From Turnera subulata (lineage: Eukaryota > Streptophyta > Magnoliopsida > Malpighiales > Passifloraceae): a DNA stretch of 64,000 nucleotides. Both the position numbers and the translations under genes were made by a program. This document shows, piece after piece, positions 46,713-56,252 of this stretch (positions are counted from its first letter, which is position 1; the number at the start of each line of letters is the position of its first letter). Below the pieces are notes generated by a model. It made no database searches. It saw nothing but the letters and a program-made list of their open reading frames with translations, and was not told where the DNA came from. Location: positions 1 through 64,000 of the forward strand of contig JAKUCV010001437.1 of the NCBI GenBank assembly GCA_028386065.3. The letters are read 5' to 3'.

Positions 46713-48427
46713 AACCAAACCAAGTAACCAAACCAATTAACCGACCATAGCATCCCAAAATTAATTTTCAAACCATCGGGTCGTACTACTACTTTCCACA
46801 TGACAATTATATCATCATCTCATATCAATTCCAACTTTCAATTTCCAATTTCCATTTCTCAATTATCCACAGTCAATAGTTCAACATCGAACTCAGCATA
46901 ATATCCACAGAATCAATATCACAGTCCAATAATCACAACAGCAATAATCACAGCAATCGATAACCAGCAGTGAATATCTCAGCAGTTCAATCAAACAACA
47001 AAGCACACAAGTATTACAGGAAACATAACAAAGGTTATCCATCCTCACCTTGGCCGATTACTCAACTCCGAAGACAATGTCCGGTCCCAAGCCGGCTCCT
47101 CGGGAAACTGCCCGATATCCGAACCTATACAACAAAACAATATATACACATAAATGCACATAATCGGTATGCTATGATGCCAATACTGCGAAATAAACCC
47201 ATCCCGGTTTATAGCCTTTATTATCTTTTTTACCATAATTAAACCTTTTTCCGAAAATAATATATCGTACGTATATCTGAATATTACTTCGGTATTTAAT
47301 ACCTTAATTTAATCTCTTTCCAAAATACTTTTATGAAGGTATTTATCGTTTTCCAAAAATATGATTATCATACAATAATTTTCCTAGGAAGATATACATT
47401 TCCAAAATTATTTACTTAAAATAATTTTACCTTTCCAAAAATATAATTTCTATAACATAATTTTCCTAAAAATATAACGTATGTTTATACTTTCCAAAAT
47501 ATTTTACAGTATATGTAATTTTTTCTAAAATAGTTTCTATATAGTAATTTTGCAAAGAACTTAATTCATATTATATTTATCTTAGTTTCTTGAAAATAAT
47601 ATAACATGGTAATTTCTCTATTTATTTCTACAAAATACAATGTATTTATCTCCTAGTGATTATATAATCCTCATATATATTTTTTTTCCAAATTATTCCT
47701 ATATGTATAAGTATTAATTATTTTCTTTCCCAAAATTTCATATTAACCATATGTATTTTCCAAGAGTACTTTTATAAATTATTTTCCAAAAATTTACCCT
47801 AATATATTTTCCAAATTTTATTATTATTATTATTTTTTTATATATTTTTTTTAAAAAAAAGAGCTGGCTCCGTGAACAGTACCAGACCCAGGCAAACAGT
47901 ACCGGCCCGTGCACAGTAACAGGCCTGTGCACAGTGCGGACCGGCCCGTGTACAGCACAGGTCTTGGGCCAGGCCGAGGACCCGCCGGGTCAACCCGGCC
48001 CGACCCGCGACCCGGTTGCAGAAGACGGGTTGCGTCTTCTTCCTTGGGTTTACCTGCAACCAGCGCGGCGTGACGAGGCAGGGCGACACGAGCTGACGGC
48101 ACGGGAAGGAGGCGTGAGGGAGAAGACGAGGCGGCGGCGTCATCGGCTGGAACTACAGTCGTCGGTGGTGGCGGTTGGCGTGAAGGTGGCGAGCTCGTCG
48201 GGCGTGTGGGAAGTTGCAGGGCGGCGGTGTCGAGCGAGGAAGGGTGGTGATGGAGATGGGGAGAGGGTGGCAGCGCGAGGAGGTGATGGTGGTGTGTGGT
48301 GGACGGCGGTGAGCGAGAGGTGGAGGGTAGGCTTGGTGATGGTGGATGGTGGTCGTGGTAGTGAGGAAGAAGAAGAAAAGCTGTGAGGTTTCTGCATGTG
48401 TGGTTCATGCACCATACAGGAGATGGG

Positions 48428-48434
48428 TTTTATA
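48428..48434 (-). promoter_or_regulatory. TATA box of LTR A
   Basis: TATAAAA on the minus strand (GACGTCTATAAAACCC), about 425 bp from the LTR start. Confidence 0.6.
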
Positions 48435-49273
48435 GACGTCGTGGTGCAGATTACAACATGCACGGGTGAATACAAGTTCACAGGAAATCTTCACGAGGCT
48501 TCACTGAAGCCTTCACGTGTTCACTATTCAAGAAACACAAGTTCACGGGCGAAGAGCAGGTTTCCACGGGTGAGCAGGAGAAGAAATCACGCGTGTGCAG
48601 GGAAGAAAGAATTGTGCATGACATGCATGACATGTGATGCTTCTCTGAACAGTTGTATCGTGTACCGTCCGGACCCGAAAACCCCATACTGATTCGTAAA
48701 ATCCGTGAGAAAATCCTGTGCGTGAAACAAAGCTCGGTTACGAAAAATGACGCCCGATTTACCTTGAATTAATTACCCAAGATTAATTCAACGGTAAATC
48801 ACGGTAAAAAGACTTTTACAGTCCCGGTAAAAATCCAAATTTTTACCCAGGCTGTTACAATAAATAACTTCATGAAAATTTTGAAAAGAAATTTAATTAA
48901 AGTATTAAATACCGAAGTAATATTCGGATATACGCACGATATATTATTTTCGAAAAAGGATTTAAAAACGACTGAAGATAATTTTATGAAATATAACCGG
49001 GACGTATAACCAAGGGAGGTTTAATTCATAATTTATGGCACCTTAGCATACCGATTATGTGCATTTATGTGAGTATATTGTTTTGTTGTGTAGGTTTTGA
49101 TATCGGGCAGTTTTCCGAGGAACCGGCTTGGGACCGGTCATTGTCTTCAGAGTTGAGTAATCGGCTAAGGTGAGGATGGATTTCCTTCAACATGTGCCTG
49201 TATTACTCGGTTGTTGTGTTTGATGATTGTTGCACTGTTGATCGTTGCATTTGTTGTGTCTTGATTTGGTTTT

Positions 49274-49625
49274 GGGATGTTTATCCCCGTACGTTGAGTT
49301 TTTGGATGTTTATCTCTATGTCTTTTTGGTATAAGGTATAATGGATTAAATAATAAAATGTGATAAGGATGTCGATCCTCGGTTTTGGATGGGATGTCTA
49401 TCCCGGTATTTTGGTTAGGGATGTTGATCCCTGAGACTTGGTTTTGGATAATGATGATTTAATTGTCACGTGATAAGTAGTGGTACGACTCGATGGTTTA
49501 AGACTGTTTTGTGGTGGCCATGACCTGGGTTATTTGTGATAAGCATGTCTATACTTGGGATGTCTATCCCGTGATTATATTTGGAATGTCTATCCCTGGG
49601 TTACTATTTTTGGGATGTCGATCCC
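49274..49625 (+). repeat. Array of nine short stem-loops (LTR B)
   Basis: At 49274-49287, 49304-49315, 49366-49379, 49391-49404, 49417-49432, 49541-49556, 49557-49570, 49583-49596 and 49612-49625. Examples: GGGATGTTTATCCC, AGGATGTCGATCCT and AGGGATGTTGATCCCT. A few have one damaged pair, such as AAGCATGTCTATACTT, whose B-type sister is perfect. Confidence 0.9.
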
Positions 49626-50762
49626 TGGGCTCTCTTGGATTTGGTCTGGCACCCGAAATATGTTGAGAACCAGATCTGACCCCTAGCTTATCCGTGACGG
49701 GGCCTGGAAAGATAAAATTGGAAATTGGATTTTTATCTGAGTCTTTTTGGTCTTGGACCAGTTTTGGGTCTTGTATTTTGGATTGGTTTATTTTGACTGT
49801 TATGCCTGTGTTTTCGACCTTGAGTAATTTATAGTGTTGCATATTGATTGTCTATCCATGGTTGTGAGCACTTCGGACTCACCCCTCACTTGTGGGTTTT
49901 CATCCCGTAGGTTGAGTTATTTGTGGTTCAGGTTTGATGCATACTAGACAGGCTGCGGCGTTATCCCTTGGACAGGGCTCGGATCCGTAGTTTGCATTAG
50001 TGTCGCATACAGTGTCTTTGTGAGTTTTAAAGTCTTTCGCTGTGCTGATTATTGTTTTTGCTGGGCCATTGGGCCGATTATATCATTTGATGTCCCCGGG
50101 GTTCGGGTGACATGTAGTTGTTGTTGGGCCGAAGGGCCACTTTCATATTTTTGTTTTGGGCTGTTGAGCCAGAGTTTCTGTTGTATACACTGTATGCTGG
50201 GTTTTGTTTGGTCAGGTCGTTACTGTTCCGACACGTGTTTACTGTGTACGGTAAATACTGGTCGAGGCATTTCATTAAAGTTTAGTGCTTTAGATTTTAG
50301 GATTTATGATTTTGAATTTATAATTTTTAATATCATAAAATTTTGAGTTTTAAGGTTAGCACTTTAAAATTAAAAATTTTATGAATTTAAGCTTAAAATT
50401 TTTAATATTTAGGAGTTTAATATTTTTTACTTTAAAATTTTCGGAAGTCTTATAATTTATAAATAATTTCTAATTAAGTCCTACAATTTTAAAATTTTAT
50501 CATTCAAGCCCTATAATTTGTTGATTTGGTTTATCAAGTCCTAATGAGGTGGACTTTAGACATGTCAGCGTGAGATGCGTGCATGCCATATCATAAGATA
50601 ACGGCCAACTCAGCAAAATTGGGTGGAAAATGGTACCTAGGACTTCTTTGATAAACAACTCAAAATAATAGGACTTGATTAATCAAAAGAAAAGTTATAA
50701 GACTCAATTGAAAAATACTTAAGAATAATAGGACTTTTCGAACCCTTTATCCTGAAATTAAT

Positions 50763-51284
50763 ATTTGAAGTATCGTAAACTAAGTATACTGGAGATATAA
50801 GAGAAAAAAAAATGGTTTGAAATAAAGAGTGAATATGATCTATTGCTATTACCTTGCTGAAGTTTCAAATTTTTCCACAGGATACGACACAATTCATCAA
50901 AATTGAGTCCGATATTATCCGAAGTACACTCGTAGTTCTCATGTCTTCATGGATCATTTACTTCTCCTTGGCTCCAAGTAAATCATTATTTCATTCTTCG
51001 TTTTGCATAGTTGTTTTCATGTTCCGGGGCTCATGTATTTATTTACTCTACCTGAGAATTGTTAGTTACAAGCTGCTATCAGTCCATTTCTTTTGTTGTC
51101 CTGTCTTATTCATTCAGAAGAGCCACTTGCATAAATTACAATGGCAAAATGCACACATCACTTCTTTTAATTCGATCCAGCCTTTGTAGCATTTTATATG
51201 TACTTATTTTTATTACAATTGCAGGCTTAAACCTATTTTGAGGCTTTTCGAGGATACTTTGTTTGATCTTTTTTATTTTTACTA
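50763..51284. other. Gene-free stretch
   Basis: A 111-codon frame at 50854-51189 shows no recognisable domain and is AT-driven. Confidence 0.35.
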
Positions 51285-51551
51285 CTCCCTCTGTCCCTCA
51301 ATATAAGTCGTTTAAGCATTTTGCACAACCTTTAAGAAAAGCATTAAATGAGCCTAATCCTATTAAATTTTATTGTTTAGATTACCAACCTATCCTTTCT
51401 ATTATCCTAACAACAAAACTTAAGCCTAAAATAACTAATTTAATGCAAGGATAAATATGGAAAAAATTAATTTAATGTTTCTTGAAATTTTAAAATTACT
51501 TATATTGTGAAACAAAATACAAAGCTTACTTATATTGAGGGACAGAGGGAG
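51285..51551. mobile_element. Stowaway-type MITE
   Basis: Ends CTCCCTCTGTCCCTCAATAT and its inverse; the left flank is TA, the right flank TT (one change). Inner AAGTCGTTTAAGC has no close inverse. Confidence 0.85.
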
Positions 51552-53891
51552 TTATTCGAAGCAATTTCTCATTTGGGTGGGAAAACTAAGCAGTACCAAT
51601 TAATATGCTTGTTAAGTGGTTTACATTTCAACTAGTTATGGGTTTATTTTAGAATTACTCTCATTTAAGTGACCATAAAAGTTCATATGTATTGACATTA
51701 GAGTGAAAAAACTGTATTAATTCCTATGTCTTTGTATTATCATCATTATTTGTCTGATAACAAGATCCATTGTCCAATTACGGACAAAGAGAGCACAAAG
51801 CATTATGCGTGCTTGTTCTAGCCGAGTTACAAACTAGTCAGCCGCATTCAAGTTAGCCGTTGACCAAAAATAATGTGTTGCCCCTTGAAAGGAAGAGGCT
51901 ACATTGTTTCATCTCAAGATGCAATGATTACCGGTCGTCAGAATTCAAAGATGTAAGCAATACGGACCAAAAGAAAAAAAGAAATGTAAGCAACCAAAGA
52001 AGCAACATGAAAAATGTTAATCAATTTCATTCATTAATTCACCCCACTAGAAGTAGTAATAGTACTATAACCTATTTATTAATCAGCGAACCCATCCAGA
52101 ATGTCTAGATTCGTTTTTTTTTTTTTTTGGCAGATATGGGTCTGAAAACAAGGGTAAATTAAAACTGGCTATATATATATAAAGAAATTTGGATGAAATT
52201 GCTTAGCAATCATTATCTCATCAAAATGATGTCATAGTGCTCTAAGCTTAGAGGTAGGCCTAAGCGACAAAATGGACACAAGTGACACAACCTTACTTAG
52301 ATTTGGACAGGACGTAGTGGCCTCCATGTGTATATACATTGGATAAGATGATTGAAGCATCGTATATGATGTCTTCAGACTTAAAATCTAAAGTGAACAA
52401 ACTAAAAACAAGGAAAATACGATGTTGGTCAATTACAAAGCCAGAGGCACCTAAATTATCTAAACCACTCCTACCCCATCCTAATCCAAATTAATTCTAA
52501 ACATTACTCGAACTCGGGTGGCCTCCGTAGTCGGAGGACTTGATGCTAACCCGACCAAGAGGTCGATGGCTACTACTAATTTAGTTGTGTTTCATTTATT
52601 TGTTTTTTTTAAAAAACATTGTAGCTGTGATTGTGAAGATGAAGGCAATTTTGCGTGTTATTGTCAATTCCAACACAGCTTGACTTCAAAAAAAAAAATC
52701 CAACACAACATGCATGCGGTCAATAAGTCAACCACAAATCCTAAAAACACGTGACATGTATTATCGCAATCACACGATTCACAGTGGGTAGGTTTACTTT
52801 TGTCTCCAATATCTCTATGATTAATTGGATAATTTTTAAGTTTAAGTAATGGGATCTTCAGGGCTTAAATTAATTATAAACATTGACTATCTAAAAATTG
52901 GTCTATGAGTTCGATGTGATGGAATCTTACACAGACCATCCAATGAGCAAGTTATCTCCCACAACTCTAAGTCAATGAATTTTAGCCGCATAGTCAGCTG
53001 CTATAATTTTGGAGATTGACTATCTCCAGAGAGTAAACTCAAGGAAGCCATTTCATTAATATCCAAATTAATTGAGAGCTTCAAACTCAGATTTTTTTTC
53101 GACAAAAACTAATTTCAGCTCGCATTCTTGTTTTACCTCATATTCTTATATTCTTTTTTTTTCCCCCAATTCATGAGAAACAAGGCTTGGTTAGTTGTTA
53201 GATCAATTTAAACAGAAAGAGTGGATTTAATATGCATCATCGAAATTATACATACTATGACTTGTATTCAACAAGTCCACTATACATTTCCTCCTTCGCA
53301 ATATATGTTCTTACCATTTGAAATATTCTGCATATTTTTTCTATGAACTTTTCTGGTTATAAGGACACAAACATGTTTGTTTGTTTGCTTAAAAACGTGA
53401 GATTTTTCTCTCTCTATTTTTTTGGTGGCTTATTTTTTCTTCTGTTTATGCTTTTTTATTCCGCTTCTTTTCTAAATGTTGCAATTTTTATTGGGGAATA
53501 GTTGTTAAGAAAGACAGACGGCCAATGTCATGTTCATTTATATTTCCCTTCAAGCTTTCGTATGAGTTATATTTGTTTATAATCATTTCTGCAACTATTT
53601 CTTTTTGAGACCATACTTTCATCATTTTTCCTATATAGTCACTGCATAAGAGTATTTTTACATACCCACTATTACATTACATATATATGGATATTTTTCC
53701 CATCCACTTTGTTCCAACACCTTGGTTCGTTTATATATATACATCGGGCAGATTTTGGGTAATAGCATAAGATGTAATTTCCCTAAACAAAGGGGTTGAT
53801 ACTTCATCTTTTCCATTAAATTTTGTTTCTGTAAATTATTTTTTTCAATCTTTTCTCTTTATTTTTGATAACATATGAAATAATTATTTAT
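51552..53891. other. Gene-free AT-rich stretch
   Basis: No gene, RNA gene or repeat border recognised over 2.3 kb. Confidence 0.4.
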
Positions 53892-53919
53892 TGCCTAAAA
53901 GGCTCAAGTAAGATCCTAA

Positions 53920-54125
53920 GGTATAAGTTTACATCAAGACCTTAGAGTCTAGGCCTACACTAAGACCTTGAAGTCCAGGTCTACACCTCGAGATCTAAGT
54001 CCACACTAAGATTCTGAAGTCCAAGTCTCCACCCTGAGGTCTTGGTCCATATTAAGACCCTGAGGTCCAAGTCCACACCGTGAGGAGGTCCATACCAAGA
54101 CCCTGAGGTATAGGTCCATACCAAA
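53920..54125 (+). repeat. Degenerate tandem repeat inside the gag-only LTR
   Basis: Six or seven variants of a unit like AAGACCCTGAGGTCCAAGTC, about 25-33 bp apart. The same array is in the 3' LTR (about 55799-56005). Confidence 0.8.
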
Positions 54126-54582
54126 AACCTCAAATCTTCTATAAATAGTTGCCCCCTAACCTGGATAAAGGTACGAGAATAGAACTAATCAATCTCTTCT
54201 ATCTTATTACTTACTATAGAGAGTTTAGTTCTGACTTAGGCATCGGAGAGCCTCCGGGGTCACACACCCTGGACACCCCCGGTGTCTCTTTGTCTTCCTC
54301 TTTTGCAGGCTTTGCATCACCAAGATCTTACCACACATAGGCCTTCTATAATCAGGTAAATAGCTGATTTATCATTTGGAGCCGTCTGTGGGAAATCTGG
54401 ACAAAAAGTCATGTTTTCTCTACATGAGCAATTGGATGTTACAACAGAGTCCACACCCCAAGGTGATGGAACCAGAGGTACTCCGACAATTCCCACCGTT
54501 GGTGGTGGTACCGAAAGAGATCTAATAAGTAAGGCCTCCATGAATCAGCCATGTCTTGAGACTATAACCCTGTGCTAAATTT

Positions 54583-55316
54583 ATGCAATTTAAGGATGAG
54601 ATATTGGCCAGCTTGCATAAATTACCGTCTATAAACCCAATAGGGTATGCCGAAGAGTGGCATAGAGGCAGGGCTGGAAAAAAGCCCAGGCTTCCCTCCC
54701 GTGATGAGGAGGAACAACTTATGAAGGCAACCTTTGATGCACGTCCCTTTAGGGAAGAACTTGAAGAACATAAGGGAGACAAGCCCTTGTCAGAAAGGCA
54801 AGTGAGAGAATTGATTGAACAATACCTATGGTTGGTAAAACGCCAAGCTAAAAGAATGAGATGGATGGTGTCTCGCCTCTGAAAGATGTCGTCCGACTTG
54901 CTCCGATACCAGAGAAATACAAGGCCCCCTCTATTGAAAACTACAGTGGTAATACTGACCCTAGAGACCATCTTAAGCAGTACATAGGGACTATAGGTAT
55001 GTATGGTTACTCAGATGTTGTCCTATGTAAAGCTTTTCACACCATCTTAGTCCAGTCAGCTAGGGAGTGGTACATGGCACTAACGCCCAAATCAATAGGG
55101 AGTTTTAAAGAGCTTAATGACCAGTTTTTGACCCACTTCTCTGGTCAGAAAAAGACCAAGAAGACTCCATTGGCCCTCATGATGATGAAACAAAAGTCAA
55201 AGGAGTCATTAAGGGACTTTATGATGCACTTCATTGCAGAGGCTATTGAAATTTCTAATTTAATAACCTTAACCAAAGCACATGCGCTAAAGGCCCTGAA
55301 AATGAAGATGATCTAA
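54583..55316 (+). pseudogene. Gypsy-type gag, one frame change
   Basis: The first frame (54583-54881) reads MQFKDEILASLHKLPSINPI and a charged region. Near 54861 the gag continues in another frame: MDGVSPLKDVVRLAPIPEKY, SIENYSGNTDPRDHLKQYIG, SAREWYMALTPKSIGSFKEL, then ESLRDFMMHFIAEAIEI. This is the retrotransposon gag (capsid) domain of Ty3/gypsy elements. The C-terminal zinc knuckle is not seen. Gag packages RNA into particles; with a helper element this non-autonomous family could have moved. Confidence 0.85.
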
Positions 55317-56252
55317 TGGCAGAAATTGTTAAACAAATTAATGTAGAGGATGCCCTAGCTCTAACAAAGCCCTAGTTTGATGGGATAATCGACGAGGGAA
55401 TACCACAATTCACAGAAGAAGAAGGGCGCGAAATCCATGAGCTAGAAAGTTGCTCCCCCATACATGAAATATAGAGAAACTAAAGGGGCTCTATGTTAAG
55501 AAGCATTGCAGGTTCTCCTCTCCCATTAAAAGTTTTCGCTGGAAGGAAAAGGACACAACATTCTATAGTTGCAAGACAAGATGACGAAAGACTATGTACC
55601 CTCTACTAGTTGCAGAAATAAGACACTGAAAAGCCATACAACAGTCTGTAGTTGCAAGGTAAGACGAGATAAGGCCATGTAGCCGATTCTAGTCGCAACA
55701 ACACGACGATCTAAAGAAAGATCACGTAATAAAAGACGACTAAGGCTCAGTATGGCCCAAATTCGTCGCATGATAAAAGGCCCAAGTAAGACCCTGAGGT
55801 ACAAGTTTGCATCAAGACCTTAGAGTCTAGGCCTACACTAAGACCTTAAGGTTCAGGTCTACACCTCGAGATCTAAGTCCACACTAAGATCCTGAGGTCC
55901 AAGTCTCCACCCTGAGGTCTTGGTCCATATTAAGACCCTGAGGTCCAAGTCCACATCATGAGGAGGTCCATACCAAGACCCTGAGGTATAGGTTCATACA
56001 AAAAACCTCAAATCTTCTATAAATAGTTGCCCCCTAACTTGGATAAAGGTACGAGAATAGAACTAATCAATCTCCTCTATCTTATTACTTACAACAGGGA
56101 GTTTAGTTCCGACTTAGGCATCGGAGAGCCTCCAGGGTCACACACCCTGGACACCCCCGATGTCCTTTTGTCTTCCTCTTTTGCAGGCTTTGCATCACCA
56201 AGATCCTACCACATATAGACCTTCTATAATCAGGTAAATCGTTGATTTATCA

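Larger units (their letters stand above)
44848..48859 (-). mobile_element. Inner LTR insert on the minus strand, chimeric (LTR A plus 3' part of a B-type LTR)
   Basis: On the minus strand it starts TGTAACAGCCTGGG at 48859 and ends GGGGCGTTTCG at 44848, flanked by ATAAA on both sides (44843-44847 and 48860-48864). Its first 2958 bp are a full LTR A (48859-45902). The remaining 1054 bp (45901-44848) match the 3' third of LTR B, not LTR A. No coding interior exists. It inserted into LTR B in opposite orientation. Confidence 0.78.
45902..48859 (-). repeat. LTR A, complete
   Basis: 2958 bp, TGTAACAGCC to GGGCGCTTCA. A TATA box lies at 48428-48434, so about 460 bp would be U3 and about 2.5 kb transcribed R/U5. 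The first transcribed part encodes a Pro/His/Ser-rich low-complexity frame (48408-47851), then an AT-rich stretch, the stem-loop array and a conserved GC-rich block. Confidence 0.82.
43184..50274 (+). mobile_element. Solo LTR B (about 3.07 kb net), split by a later insertion
   Basis: The 5' half is 43184-44847, starting TGTAACAGCCCGAG, and the 3' half 48865-50274, ending GTCGAGGCATTTCA. The flanks TAAAA and TTAAA are a 5-bp duplication with one change. The halves join where the inner element made its ATAAA duplication. Net length agrees with LTR A (2958 bp). The TGTAAC start, great length and lack of copia features suggest Ty3/gypsy, but no interior is present to prove it. Confidence 0.75.
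42369..50762. mobile_element. Long-TIR MULE hosting nested LTR insertions
   Basis: Begins GGATAAAGGATTCTGGG at 42379 and ends CGAACCCTTTATCC at 50752. A perfect 10-bp duplication TGAAATTAAT flanks it (42369-42378 and 50753-50762). The TIRs cover at least 42379-42660 and 50450-50752; shared blocks include GAGTCCTATAATT and GAGTTGGCCGTTATC. Without the LTR insertions it would be about 1.3 kb. The middle is AT-rich with degenerate CCTAAA-type repeats. No transposase or captured gene is seen. Confidence 0.85.
53892..56252 (+). mobile_element. Gag-only gypsy-type LTR element (TR-GAG-like)
   Basis: The LTRs 53892-54374 (483 bp) and 55771-56252 (482 bp) are closely similar and end TTGATTTATCA or CTGATTTATCA. 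After the 5' LTR comes TTTGGAGCCGTCTGTGGGAA (54375-54394), a primer site of the GGCGCC-type seen in gypsy elements. The 1.4-kb interior encodes only a gag protein; protease, reverse transcriptase and integrase are absent. A clear 5-bp target duplication and a good polypurine tract were not found. Each LTR has a TATAAATAG box (about 54141 and 56020). Confidence 0.85.

Noticed and set aside
47934..48386. 150-codon Arg/Gly-rich frame on the plus strand
   Set aside because: Antisense shadow of the same GC-rich LTR segment.
47851..48408. Pro/His/Ser-rich protein gene on the minus strand (185 codons)
   Set aside because: Low-complexity frame inside the transcribed part of LTR A with overlapping frames of similar composition; no domain and no independent support.
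45433..49625. CRISPR-like array
   Set aside because: The repeats are short imperfect dyads with changing arms and irregular spacing inside plant LTRs, with no identical repeats, no unique spacers of fixed length and no cas genes.
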